Origin: Jacaranda mimosifolia
Taxonomy: Eukaryota > Streptophyta > Magnoliopsida > Lamiales > Bignoniaceae
DNA: 64,000 bases
NCBI GenBank assembly: GCA_018894105.1
Contig: CM032122.1
Span: 40,207,404-40,271,403 of the forward strand
Direction of reading: 5' to 3'
The position numbers were made by a program, and so were the translations under genes. Shown one piece after another: positions 10,876 through 23,167 of this stretch; positions within the stretch are counted from its first letter, which is position 1; each line of letters starts with the position of its first letter. The notes below the pieces were generated by a model. It was not told the origin of the DNA. It did not search any database and saw only the letters and a list, made by a program, of their open reading frames with translations.

Positions 10876-13315
10876 TTAAGTTCTTGGTTTCTTTCTAACC
10901 CATCCAGACATAAGAGACTCCTGAAGGTTTACGGGCTGGATCCATTTTGTAGTCTTTATGACGTAATAGTGATCATCAGAGATGCTTCTGTCTGAATTTT
11001 TGTAGAAGGCAATCTCGTCGCCGTCTTTCAAATTGTGAGTCCGAACAAAGTCCTTCCAGCCTCCAGCAAGTTTGTACATGGCTTTTCCGCGACGGATGCA
11101 GCCTGATAAGAGCATGTCCCACTGCCTATCTAATGTATCAAATACTCGAACCGTTCTTGGACTTGAGTTTGAGGAGTTTTCTGCAATTCTTGGAGCCATG
11201 GTGAGAGCCTCATGAGAGTGAATGTATAGCCTGGCATGTTCTGGAGTAACGGCGAGTGGATTTAAGGTCTTCGTAAAACAGTAGGCTTCAGGTGGCAAAA
11301 ACCTGCGGGTGGAAATTGTGATGAATATATATGTGATGCAAGAAATAAACTAATTAAGGTGTGAGGTCTGGTGTTTAAACTCGAATAACACTAAGTATTT
11401 GTGCATGTAGATTGATATAAGTAAAGTGTTAATTTGATAAAATTATCCCTCCAAAATAAAAAAATAACTAAAAAGCTTCCCCGTGTACGATCCAAATGAT
11501 GAGTCGTTCAACAAAATATGCGAAAAGATTGTAGAATCTGGCAAGTCCATAGAAAGGTGATATTATAAATAGTTTCAACCTTACTCTTAAACAATTACAT
11601 AATCTTTCTCTTTACCTTCCTATATACGACATGCACTTATATACTATGACCTTATTTTCTTAGTTGGAGAACATAAATAGATTGATAAGAAAAAGCCCAT
11701 TTGGGCGACCTCAAATCAACAACAACAACCGTCATTATGGCACCTTGAGACAAAATTATCTGAATGTTAGTTCAAGATCGTAGTTTATACTTAGATTCTT
11801 GATGAGTTTCGAATTTTCTTGATTATACCTCACAATCTAGACCAAAAAGTTCATATGCAATTTTTCTATTAGGAGAAATTGTAAATGTAGGATTGTTCAA
11901 ATAGTCATGTAACAAATGGAAGATCAAAATTATTGAAAGTAGTAATGTAGGATTGCAACAATTAAAAGATCGAGAAAAAAAACTCTGCTCAATAGAAAGT
12001 ACTATTACTACTGGAATTTACTTGCATGTCAATATTAAAAAGTGCGCTAGCTAGCAGGAGCAAATGCAACACAATAAACAGACAACCTCGGTCAGATTTT
12101 CGTCGAAAATCCATCGAAAATCATCCGATGAATAATTCGTCAATCATTCATTGAAAAATGATCTAATAATAAACGGACTAATTAACTCCATCTATAATCC
12201 GTCAGAAGTCCGTCGCCTTTTTCCCAATAAATTATCGACGGATTCAGTCGGAAATAGCATTATTTTTTGTAGTGCAAGCAAATTCTAACACTGAAAATAC
12301 CTTTCGTATGAGTGAAATCCTTTTTTTTTTTTTTTTTTTAAATTTTTTTAATTATTACTGTCCTACATTACTAACTCCGACAATTTGATCTACATTTGTC
12401 AAATACCATTTGAACAGTCCAATTTTTGAATTTTCCCTTAGTATATATATTAAGATAGGATCATATATGGATCTTGTACAATTAATTATCTAGATATATA
12501 ATGCAATTAATTTTTTGTGCCTATAAACCTGCTTCTCCCCATCAAAAATTCAGCATGCTGATAACTCAAAGTAAATATTAACTACACAGCCAAAATAAAA
12601 AAACAAAAAGTTAAATTCAACATTTAGTAGAATATTCACATCAATCAGAGAGAAACAAGAAAACCCCAAGAATTGTAACTTAAGATCGAAACCCTTGAGA
12701 AAGTATACAGATGATATCAGCTTCTAATCCTCCCAGACAATCCCAAAAGAATAGAAAAAACATAAGCACAAAAAAATGTGGAGAAAAGGGAACTTGTGAT
12801 TCAAGAAAACAAAAACAAAACCCTAGTGATCTGTCCATGACAATCTTTAAATGAAAATCTTTATTTTATATTTGAATCAAGAAAATTAGTGGGGGAAAAA
12901 TGAAAAAGAGAAAAAAAAAAAATTCAAAGATGCAAAAACTAAAACATAAAGTTATCATTTGAAACATGAAATTTTTTTCCATTAATATTTTCTTAACTAA
13001 AATTCAAGATCCAAACATAGGTTTAGATTTTTTTTTTTCCTGAAAAAAAAAAAAAAAAAAAGAGAAAAATGGAGAATGAGAGAATCAACATTACCTGGAA
13101 CCTGGCCCCGTAGGTTCAGTTTCATCAGGACTGCCCTTCAGTGAGATTTGACCACCTTCAAACTCAGACTTGTGGTTTTCTTGAGAGGGAGCCATGGTTT
13201 GATCATCATCATCATCATCGTCATCAGAAATGTAAATCAAGTGTTTAATTTTTCCAGCCTTTCCTTTTCCCTTTTCTCGTTCCTTGAGAGTTGAAACTTT
13301 TCTTCTTTCAGCCAT
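10876..13315 (-). CDS. B3 gene B: single-domain B3 protein
   Basis: Exons on the minus strand: 13095-13315 and 10876-11302, joined in phase 2 across an Arg codon after GPGS, giving 215 residues. It starts MAERRKVSTL. A basic stretch (KEREKGKGKAGKIK) is followed by a run of eight Asp encoded by a GAT/GAC repeat. The B3 domain occupies residues about 75-200, with WDMLLS, GGWKDFVRTHNL and DGDEIAFYKN. Putative nuclear transcription factor. The intron is about 1.8 kb, far longer than in its paralogs, and contains a CACTA-like insertion. No second B3 exon was found in it. The C-terminus (LMSGWVRKKPRT) differs from genes A and C. Confidence 0.8.
12070..12274. mobile_element. CACTA-like small element in the intron of B3 gene B
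   Basis: The right end is ttttttgtagtg, the reverse of the CACTACAAAAAA terminus typical of CACTA elements. The left end begins cacaataaac. A 3 bp duplication, caa, flanks it (12067-12069 and 12275-12277). The interior holds repeated subterminal motifs of the gtcgaaaatc or ccgtcg type. It is about 205 bp and non-coding. The left terminus is diverged, so the boundary there is less certain. Confidence 0.6.
13202..13222 (-). repeat. GAT/GAC repeat coding poly-Asp in B3 gene B
   Basis: Plus-strand atc repeats translate on the minus strand to eight consecutive Asp residues. The run is within the first exon and keeps the frame. Confidence 0.85.
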
Positions 13316-13320
13316 TTTTT

Positions 13321-13360
13321 CTTGATTTCTAGAGTTTGATTTTCTTGAGTAATATTGCAA
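13321..13360 (-). promoter_or_regulatory. Conserved 5' UTR block of B3 gene B
   Basis: Shares the ctagagtttgatttt and cttgagtaatattgcaa segments with the leaders of genes A and C. It lies immediately upstream of the ATG at 13315. Confidence 0.65.
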
Positions 13361-13444
13361 ACGTAATCTTATAACTGTAATCTATTAGAGCAGAATCCAG
13401 GGAGTTATGAGGAGAGGGAGAGAAAATGAGCAATAACGAAAGAT

Positions 13445-13463
13445 ACACACACACACACACACA
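13445..13463. repeat. (CA)n microsatellite
   Basis: About nine CA units upstream of B3 gene B, in its probable promoter or leader. Confidence 0.85.
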
Positions 13464-13559
13464 ATTAGGATGCTTAATGTAGAAAAACAGTACACCACTG
13501 AGATTTTCTGATGGAGGGAATGGTCTTGCCTGCTTCGCAGCAGAGGAAAAGAACACAGA

Positions 13560-14050
13560 AATTAAACCAAAATATAATGCACTTACTATATAGCAAAAAT
13601 CAGAAATTAATATATACTGTATATGAGGATTTCTTGCCTTAACCAGATTTATTGATGGTCCAAAATGTTATCAGTAGATTTATTGAGTTAATTTTCGACA
13701 TTTATAATTTTTGAAGCCTATTATTTATTTTTTATTTTTTATTTTTTATTCATATATGTGTAATGATATATATATATTATATACGAACGTGCATAATTTG
13801 AGCTCTTTTAAAAAAAAATTATACACAATTTCATCAATTATATATATTCTTAGAATCTTTCTTAATCTACTTTATGAAAAAAACTATGAGATGGTTGTAT
13901 TAATAGAAAATAACTCATTAAATTTTTAAGATTACAACAATGTACATAATTTAATTCATAAAAATATATGGCCTTGGCATCCTTTTGGGTTTTGGCCATC
14001 ACCATATCACTTGGCTGGTTTCTGTTCATTCCATGTATACATAGCCCTAA
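13560..14050. other. Intergenic between B3 genes B and C
   Basis: Very AT-rich spacer. It should hold the promoter of gene B and the 3' UTR of gene C. No further coding signal is seen. Confidence 0.5.
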
Positions 14051-14972
14051 TTACGATCGATCGGCCGGCTTCCTGAAATACCTAAGAATGTAATAGCAAT
14101 CATCGGAAACATTTTTATCTACAATCCTGTAAAAGGTAATCTCATCACCCACTTTCAGCTTGTGGGCTCTAACAAATTTTTTCCAGCCTGAGCTGAGGGA
14201 GTATCTTATCGTTCCTCGTCTGATGTATTGTGATAACAGCATATCGTATCGCCTATTTTCTCCATCAAATACCAGAAAATGCTTTGAATATGTGCCTGGA
14301 AAATGATCTACAGTTTCAGGAGGGTTCATGACTAAAACACTGGCCTCACAAGCGTCAAGGGATAGCTTGGCATTTTCTGGAATCACATCATATGGAGTTA
14401 AAGTCTTTGATAAGCAGTAGGATTCCTGTGGTAAATCCCTGCAAGGATCCAGTGTCACAGTAAAGTCATTATCCTTAAAGGAAACTAAAAAAGGAAAAAT
14501 GAAGGAAGAAACAAAAGAATAAAATCTTATAAAAATTTAGGTAAATTATGTAAGAACAAACTAATGATTAGAACAAACCCTTATCATCACTTATGCATGC
14601 ATTTAATTTCTTGACTTTATACGTACATATGTCCGAGAAGATTTTACGTTCTTGAACAAAACCCCGTACGTGTGTATATAGGATTGTCTTAATTGTAGAA
14701 AAAATGAAAGAATATTAATTAATTCAGTACCTAGAACCTGGCCCGAGCACATTTGTCTCATCAGTTTGATCAGATTCTACCATAGACTCCTTGCTTTTGT
14801 TGGATGATAAGAACATGCCAAAACCATCTGCAGGCTGCAGGTTTTCTTGACAGGCTGCCAGTGTTTGATTATCAAAATGATCCATATCTTGGTTGCGTAT
14901 GTTGGGCTCTCCAACCTTGGCTTTTCCCTTATCTTTCATCTCGAGACCTGAACCAGTTCTTCTTTCTGCCAT
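14051..14972 (-). CDS. B3 gene C: single-domain B3 protein
   Basis: Exons on the minus strand: 14731-14972 and 14051-14438, joined in phase 2 after GPGS, giving 209 residues. It starts MAERRTGSGLEMKDKGKAK, with an N-terminus clearly related to gene B. The B3 domain spans residues about 82-205, with YDMLLSQYIRRG, SGWKKFVRAHKL and VGDEITFYRI, and ends at YFRKPADRS. It is closest to the B3 domains of gene A, as both have RRYDMLLSQY. Probable nuclear transcription factor. The short intron (292 bp) and shared leader mark it as a recent tandem copy. Confidence 0.82.
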
Positions 14973-14980
14973 TTTTTTAC

Positions 14981-15047
14981 TCGATCTCTAGAGTTTGATT
15001 TCTTAAGTAGTATTGCAATCTCAGAGAGAGAGAGAGAGAGAGAGAGA
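14981..15047 (-). promoter_or_regulatory. Conserved 5' UTR block and (GA)n tract of B3 gene C
   Basis: The leader block shared by all three B3 genes lies at 14981-15019. A run of about twelve AG units follows at 15023-15047. On the transcribed strand this is a CT-rich leader, common in plant 5' UTRs. Confidence 0.6.
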
Positions 15048-15187
15048 TGAGGATGAGGGAGAGAAAATGGGAATATAAGAATGAACCCCTTAATTATACT
15101 ACTTACTCTGTTAGCAAAACTCAGAAATTAATTTAATAATTCATCATCCAAAATTATCATATTGACAAGAATATCGGTATACTTCAA

Positions 15188-15440
15188 ATCAGTCATAACG
15201 TATCGGATGATACGAAAAAATCCAACACAGAAAGTTTAAAGTTTGAAACAAATTAATAGAATTATAAGACATATAAATAGCTCAAATTAATATTTATAGT
15301 ACATATTAAGAATTTCAGATCAGTCATAACGTATCAGATGATACGAAAAAATCCAGCATAGAGAGCTTAAAGTTCGAAACAAATTAATAGAATTGTAAGA
15401 CATATAAATAGCTCAAATTAGTATTGATAGTACATATTAA
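15188..15440. repeat. Direct tandem repeat, period about 131 bp
   Basis: Two copies (15188-15318 and 15319 to about 15440) share agtcataacgtatc, gatgatacgaaaaaatcc and aagacatataaatagctc with few mismatches. It lies upstream of B3 gene C. Confidence 0.85.
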
Positions 15441-15449
15441 AAATCATTT

Positions 15450-16682
15450 ATTACTCAAATACGACTAACTTAAATTCAATTGGATCATCCAAAATTAACA
15501 TTCTATTGAAAAATTGCTTTAATATAATAGAGGTCAGAATTTTCAAGTTTTTTATTATTTTTATTGAGCATCAAACTTGGTATCTACTTGTGTAAGTAGC
15601 CTTCTGATAACTACTTTTTATTTCTTTCTGTCTGTATTGAACAATATTTGTTCGATTTGTTAATGCAAACAAATTTAGATTTGTTTTATGTTTCCATTGA
15701 AATAGGAAAAATTTTTATGACATGTATTTTGTAACTAATTTGAATTTATATAAATATAGAACCAATATGATCTATCTTAATTTATCTAATAAATAATTTG
15801 CATATATAGATAAAAAGAAATTAAAAATAACAAAAAAGTCAATTAAGTAATTCCAGAAATTGTTTCTTATCTTGGCTAATGCATAAAATTTGATTTGAAT
15901 TTATACTAGAGTGAGTAATTAATCACCAAATTTAGACTTTAAATTTACAAATATTATGCTTAGATTTTGAATTTTAATGAGAAAAGTATTACAACAAATT
16001 CTTTTCACCATTCAAACTATGGCACTTATACTTTAGCTTTCGCATTCATGCCTTTTTTTCTTTTTTTTTCCTCTTCTATTTGCTCGCCAAATTTCTTCAT
16101 TTAAACACCAAGCGACCGAGAAAATAACTTGTTCCCAACTAAGATTCTATGCTCAATGCAACTAAAAAAAATTAAAACCTGAATTGGACAGGAATAAATA
16201 CGTTTTACAATAGATGAGAGTGTTTACTAAACAAAAAAATTATATGCATTAATATGCGTTAAATTCCTTTCCTGTGTTGTGAATGTGTGTGTGTATCCTT
16301 GAAAATTGAAATTGCCAAAAATAGTGAAATTATGTGCAGTCCACAAAGAGTTCGAGCGAAGCCCGCATAAAATGCATCAACTCGCCTCCTGAAAAATGAG
16401 AGAGCCTGAAAAGTGAAAAGCAGCTTCAACCAGTAAACTATCTCAGAGAGTTAAAAAAGGGTACCAGATGTTCAGAACTAGGAAAATTAACAGACACACA
16501 AACAGAGATTAGAGAATTAATTACCTACCTCAAGAATGCAATCCACTGACCAGCTGATTCAGCAATTTCGGGCTTAATCGATCAGGTGAAAAGAACAAGT
16601 CTTGGATTAGGAAAAATGCACGATAAATTTATGAAGGGGTTATAAAAACAAAACCCCTTCTGTGAAATTAGTGAAATTAGGT
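15450..16682. other. Intergenic between B3 gene C and the SEC14-like gene
   Basis: AT-rich with no supported gene. Its right part (about 16.3-16.68 kb) should be the 3' UTR of the SEC14-like gene, which reads leftward. Confidence 0.5.
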
Positions 16683-19600
16683 TCAGCGGGGTAGAGACTT
16701 GCTACTTCGTGCCCAACAACTTCTGTTCCCCTGTTATTAGGAGGGACAGATAAATCGAGGACGTCAATGAGAAGAACAAACACTTAAGAAGAATATAATT
16801 CACCTCTAAAGTATTTGCTTCAATAGCAAATAAGAACTCACCTTTAGATTGATCTCCTTTAAAGTCTCCAATGACGCAGAAAGCTCCGTTTGTTTTGATG
16901 CTGTTGCAAGCAGTGCCTGTTCAAAATATATATGGCTCTTTTAGTGGCCCCATTAATCCTAGACCACAGTAAGAAGAGTGGAGACAATCGTATCTTACTT
17001 TTTTTGCCTTCTGCAAATCATCCTCAATGGATTTTATGCGATTCAGAGATTCAAGTATAATGTCTTCTTTTTCTGGTGGAATTTTTGCTGGTCTTTTTAA
17101 AAGCTCGGTTACCACATTTTCTAAATGCTGCAACTTCTGGCAACATGGGTGGAGAAGCTCCTCTGGCTTCGGCCGTGCAATGTGTTCCGCTTGAGGATTT
17201 GAATTTGCAACTTGGGTACTTTGTTGGTTTTCTAATACTATCTCCTTGTTTTCCATCCTAAAAAATCTTCTGACCAGCTTACTCAGTATTAAGATTATGC
17301 ATGCGAGTAGTCTGAGTAGTATATCTATCACTGTAGCAGATATTGATCCTTTGGGCCGCCTTGGTTCCGGGACCAGACCTGTAAGGTCCACATTATGATA
17401 TGAGACTGAAATGTTCACTTCAAATGATATCAATCATTCAAAATCCATCATTACTCATTAATGACAATATTTTTATCCTTCCAGCAATTGCATGTGTCCA
17501 AGTAAATGGGCTCCAAAACATGCGGAGCCTGTTCTTCTTGTTGTTTGTTTTAACCATAAACCTTCCTAAATCACATGGCTTGCTTTACAAAATATACTTT
17601 CAGAAGGAATGAATTATGTTGACCAGGAATTATGTGGACCATCTTTTAACAATTTTGTGCAAACACACAAGGCATGTGTGGACCAAAACATCAATTTACG
17701 TCAGATGAATAACGGAAGAGAAAAAAAGTCCAAACACAATCTTAACAGAAAGGCATGCTCATGCCAGTGTGTAGCAGTAATAGAAGGAAAGTCTCAACTA
17801 AATAAGAGTAACATATCGGCTACTTACTTGACGGACAATCTTTTTCATATCTAGCCCCAAAAGTATAAGATTCCGATCTCTGTAATGTTTCCTGAGTTGG
17901 CAAATGCAAAAAGAAACAAGATGGAGCATAGACAATATGGTAATGTAAGTGAAATACACACACACATTTGCACCTTCATATTGCATAAATATTATGGTTA
18001 ACTCACACCGAATTTTTGATGAAACTTTAAGCGGGGACATCATAACAAAAGTTTCTTACATCACTGCAAAGTGTTGTTGTTTCCATAGTACCATGAAAAG
18101 TTGGTCTTGAGACCGAATCTGGAGCAATTTCACTCCTCCGGCCCTGCTCAGAGAAGTGAAGTATAGTTCAGAAACATCACTCACCGCCTGAAGGTCGACA
18201 AAATTTGGGATAAATTTCATTAATATCATCTTACCATCACATCCATGATTTTGGAATCATCACTAACAGAGAAGCTAACTGGAACAATTTCACTACTTAG
18301 GTCCCGTACTAAATCATCATTATCTGAAAAGCTGGTTTTCTTTTTCAGATATATTGCCTCACCATCATGCAAAGCATGAACCAGCTGCAAGTAGAGTTGT
18401 ATGACCCAGATTAAATGCATAAGATGGGAATAGGGTGCAGCAATAACTGAAAAAATTCTTCATTCTTTGCATATCACGTGCAGCAATAACTGAAAAAAAA
18501 ATCTTCATTCTTGCATATCAATTTCAATCATTGAATAGAGCTAGCAGATTACAAGATCCACACCTTCACCACTTGTGGATCATCCCAGGGTCCCTTGCTG
18601 GATCCAAGACATCCACCTTCATTTGGGCACGCGCAAGATCCACCCAGAAAATCTGGCAATTGACTGTTTGAAATGAAATGTTCAATGCAGACTAAAGTCT
18701 GAAAATTTTGTTTTAACACAATGGCACACAACACTCGCAGGAAGAAGACCCCCACCTAGCGTCTATGACTTCCAATAGCTTATTCTGGAATTTGGTACCT
18801 AAAACCTGTATAGCAGCGACCTTTGTTAATTTGACATTTCATTTGCTCTCCAAACATTCTATTCTGTTTCTAAAAAGAAACAAATCCTTACATGTATCTT
18901 TGCAGTTGTCTTTGGATCAAGAAAGCCTTTTGCCCAATTCCATAGACACTTAAATCCACTACCAGCATTAACTATGAACATTTGATGCAGTGTCTGAACA
19001 TGGTGAGAATAATCAATCAGTGGAATGAACCAACAAAAGAATAATAAAATCTGTTTGTTCCAGGAGAAAGAGGCTGTGACACCTCAGGATAGTTATTGCC
19101 ATCAATTCTCTGCATGTGCATTGCTAGATCATGTGCAACCTTGCCAAAGCTCACCCAGTTCTGCACTAGACGTATGTGCACAAGAACGTTCAAGGGCATA
19201 TTTGACATTGTAAAAAGATATCAACGTATATTAAGTCAGGTATTGAAACAACAAAAATGGTTCTAAACAGACCAGCCCATGTACATCCAGGATTGTTGTT
19301 GTTGAATCAATATGCTGCTTGGCTGCAATTGAACATGCTGGAAACTTCTCCGCAAAAGCTTTTTCAAAACCTTGGATGTGATATTTTAAGAACCTATCCA
19401 CAGTGGTGACACCCATAAGCTTACTAGGTTCGACTTTCCCAAGTCTTTCAATGTATATGGGACGCCCTCCTTTATCTACACCATGATAACCGTGGGGATA
19501 ATATCGCTTAACTTCTTCAAATTCATCATAAACAAAATCCTGAACATAGACCATAGTCATTCCAGTGACAAGAATGTCAAATTTACATTTATTTGGCTAG

Positions 19601-22420
19601 CAATCTTAAAGAAAGTATATCGAGTTGTCAACCAAAGAGAGTATATAATTATTTTAAAAACCCACAGCTCTGGGATTCTATAATCCTCTATAACAAAATT
19701 AGAACTGAACTACAGAGTAGACATGAGAAGTTTGTGCTAAATTTACAACATAATTTTGGTGTCATATCAATATTTTCAAGATGGTGATGGAGTCAAACCC
19801 ACATTTATCTCCAATAATGATCTCAGTTCTCATGTTAAGAAATTATTAGGATGCATTCATCAGAACCATTTATCTTCTTAAGAAAATAAGAGGATGAAAA
19901 AAGTAATGATCATATGATGGCACCATTTACCTGAATAATAGAGTCTACACCATTTTCTTTCCTCCAGTTCAACATTTCTGTCCACATCTGGACTGTTTTT
20001 TCAAGGTCAAACTTCCTTGCTTTCAAGAATCTGCAAGACTATCCATTTCTTTATTGAACAAAAATAAATATAAGGACATGTTTGTTTTGAAAGATTTCAA
20101 TGGAATTCAATTGTATAAATAGTTGTTAAGAGAGGTGAAATTAAACAAAATAAATTCTCCGCAAATTCAGCTTGTAGTAGATTCAGTTTATATGTCTCAT
20201 CTGATTTGAGAAGAAAATAGATCAGCTAAAACAGTCTCCCCTGGGCCTCACATAAAGAGAGTAGAGAAGGCCAAGCATCATATAAGGTAAAAATGCCGGT
20301 AATATCATATAGAGAATAGGAAATCCGATATGCTGACAAAACATTATTTTTATACAATCCAAAGGCAAAGGCAGAGACAAAGAACAAAAATATCATAGTA
20401 GCTCCTGTTGAGCGATGCACTTTCAAGAGTAAAATATCGTAACTTGCATTGGAGTTCAAGAAGAGGTGAAAAGAAAAATAAATTCAAATTTTGCATCAAC
20501 AGTAACTAATACGAGCTTGACGTATTGATCCCCTGCAGTGGTGGTTCCAGGGGAAGTTGGTCTGTGCCAAAAAAGGAACTTAAAATAATGGCGTAGAACC
20601 TGACTCAAGATTATTGAAAACATTGTCATGGAATGTTGTTGCATTGAGATTTAAAGCAAGAAAAAACCAGCAAAGAGAATTTCAATGGTCTATCAAAAGA
20701 ATTCACTAGCACCAGCAAGGTGTCAATATCTTCAAATTTTATACTACTGTAACCTGTCTGACTGTTGTTATTAAGTTAAATTTTCTTAACTTACACCATG
20801 TGCTTTGAGATGATGTTTGATGTAAGAAAAGAGGAGCCAAGTTTGTTGACTGTTGAAACATTTCAAATTTATGCAACAGTTCCAATAGTCAACATTCAGA
20901 TGCAAGTATTTGAGAAATAGCACAATCAGTTATTACCATAATTTAAAGGTTGTGCAAGGCATATTAGACAGTTTACAATACTTCCCTACTAGGTGTAGTT
21001 ACAACTTGCAGAAATGACTTTTCATTAGTTGATCCTCAGTTTCGGGAATTTATAGAAAAAATTTCCAGCAGACATAGTTCTGAATGAAAAAGACATGATG
21101 TAGATAAATCCACATAGCATTATTTTTCTTCCATGAAGTCCCTTGATCCGAATTGTTATTATGATTTTAGCCAATCAATGTTAACAGGATTAGCTTCATT
21201 ATCTTTCACTGATAGTTTGACTTTAAATAAAGACACTACCATATCAATATACATTGTTCCACTTAAGCTGATTAATCATTCGACTAATAGCAGTTCATAA
21301 GGGAAAATGCAGGAACCAAAATGATCATTTTTTTTTCCAGAGAAAAGAAAAATTGATCATGGTTTTCAAACATAGCAAAGCTGCAATTTAATTTTAAAGG
21401 AATGAACATGGAAAAAAAGTAGTGCTTTCATCTGTAAAAGAGTCCAAAACTCCGAAACGAACTGAAAATATTTATTATCACAGAATTACCACAGCAAACC
21501 AAAATTTCAGTAGACGATAAAATAAAGAAAATAAACAATATTAGAGTCAAGTCATCTTAGTTCATATGACATTGCCCTTGATCTGTGACATGAGAGAATA
21601 GTAGAAACGTACTATTTTATATCTATACTATTATAAAAATGAAGACATCTTTGTAACTAAAATGAAAGTTATGATATCAAATTTCAATATACCAAATTTG
21701 ACTTTTACTTATTCAATATTCAATAAAAATTTATATGCATAAATAACCACCATTTATTCAAAAGCTTCCACTATGTACCTATTTTAATTAGTTTTAGATT
21801 TTTTCTTTAATTTGGTAATGAATTATAAAATTTTATTTTAAGTAAGTACTATCTTCATAATTATGCAAATTATGAATATATTTTTTTGTGATGCATATCA
21901 ACTTTTAATAAAGTGAATGTGAGAATATTTTTACTTAAAAATATTTTACGCGCATAGGAACCACGTGCAAACGACTATGGTAATCATAAAGAAGAAAAAA
22001 TAAAAAGATTTACTTAATTCAGATGAGAAGTCGTAGATGACTACCTCAACATAGTATGGCAATCATCATGACGAGCTGGAAGCAGGTCTCTTTCAATCAA
22101 AATGTGACGAAATGCATTAACTGCCTTCTCTTCCTCCTCATCTAGAAAATCTTCTGTAGTAATTGAGGCGAACTGGCAACGCGCCACCCGCTTACTACGT
22201 TTCCCCAAGGTATGCGTGATTCTCATTGAAGCGTTCATTGCTTTTTTTCTCAAAGATCTCATGCGGTATCTCCTCTTCTCATCCTCAGACATGATCTCAT
22301 GATCAGATCTTCTCCCCCTTTCATCTTCATGAACCGGACCGATTTCTAGTGACAAAAAAATCGAAACAATTTACAAAATTAATAAAGAGTTCAAAGGAGT
22401 AACTTCAACTTACCTGGCAT
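16683..22420 (-). CDS. SEC14-like phosphatidylinositol transfer protein (plant SFH type)
   Basis: Fourteen coding exons on the minus strand, from the 7 nt first coding exon at 22414-22420: 22045-22345, 19931-20030, 19273-19539, 19083-19160, 18892-18993, 18756-18805, 18564-18663, 18235-18384, 18060-18143, 17828-17891, 16999-17378, 16842-16916 and 16683-16730. They sum to 601 residues with all phases consistent. A basic N-terminus leads into a CRAL-TRIO N segment ([33 protein letters not shown]). The SEC14 lipid-binding domain follows (residues about 150-325: [43 protein letters not shown]). A hydrophobic segment lies near residues 450-470, then a predicted coiled coil ([12 protein letters not shown]) and a short RSCW-containing tail. 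The family moves phosphatidylinositol and phosphatidylcholine between membranes and primes phosphoinositide signalling. The exon at 17828 could start 12 nt later at a second AG. The junction after DVHGL is the least certain. Confidence 0.85.
18435..18522. repeat. 43 bp tandem duplication in a SEC14-like intron
   Basis: Two copies begin gtgcagcaataactgaaaaa and end with tcttcattct and gcatatca. They lie in the intron between the exons at 18564-18663 and 18235-18384. Confidence 0.85.
21622..21977 (+). mobile_element. Non-autonomous Helitron-like remnant in the first large SEC14-like intron
   Basis: It begins a|tctatactattataaaa, close to the TCTMTACTATTA start of many plant Helitrons. It ends with acgcgcataggaacc, acgtgcaaacgacta and then t, resembling the usual GC-rich 3' end with a CTRR-like terminus, though the last base is diverged. 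There is no target duplication, as expected, and no coding. Confidence 0.5.
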
Positions 22421-22810
22421 TCTTCTCCTAGTATTTCACAATTCAATCTGCAAAGACTCTGCAACTATCAATAATCGGTTAATAAGAAAGCCACTGCAAC
22501 GCAGATATATGGGAATCCACGAGCATAATAAAATCTGATGCCACAGATTTTATAAATGGAAAACAACAATAAATCTGAAGCACATATTCCATAAATCTTC
22601 AAGATTCGAATTCATATTCATTTTCCACTGAAAGGTCAAAGAGCTCAACCAAAACCTGGCCGAAAGTTCGATTGAAAAAACCGACAAAATCTTTCACCAC
22701 ATTTCAGCCTCTTATAAAGTAGCTTATTTGCCACACATTCAACGAGGCGAATCAAAAGACACCAAAAACAAAAAGGAAAAAAAAAGAAGTCAGAATCATA
22801 TTCAACAACA

Positions 22811-22935
22811 GCCGCACTCTCATCACATTGAATTTCAGTAATCATATTCAACATACACTCGCACTCTCGATCAATTCATTGAATTTCAGCAGCCAAATGC
22901 AACATACAATCGCACTCTCTTATACATTGAATTCT
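22811..22935. repeat. Degenerate about 50 bp tandem repeat
   Basis: Three successive units carry cgcactctc, a short spacer and cattgaat(t/c); the first two also carry ttcag and caacatac. They lie upstream of the SEC14-like coding start. Confidence 0.6.
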
Positions 22936-23167
22936 CACCTTCAACGAAAATCCAGCTTCATTCAAATTCTGACAGTGATCATCTATCACTTTTCTCTCTC
23001 CACTTACATACAAGGAACTCACGTAGAGCCGCTCGGAGTTGTTAAGTTTGCTTTCAGCTGTTCGTTTCTCTTTCTAGAAACGCAATTCTCGTGAAAGCTT
23101 CAATAGCAGTACTGTTACATGCATCTATTCATATATTCTCTTTCTATATCCATGGATACAACATTCA

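Noticed and set aside
11303..13094. Hidden second B3 exon in the gene B intron
   Set aside because: No LSxExYC opening, no W-x-x-FV core and no GPGSR-type donor seen on the minus strand.
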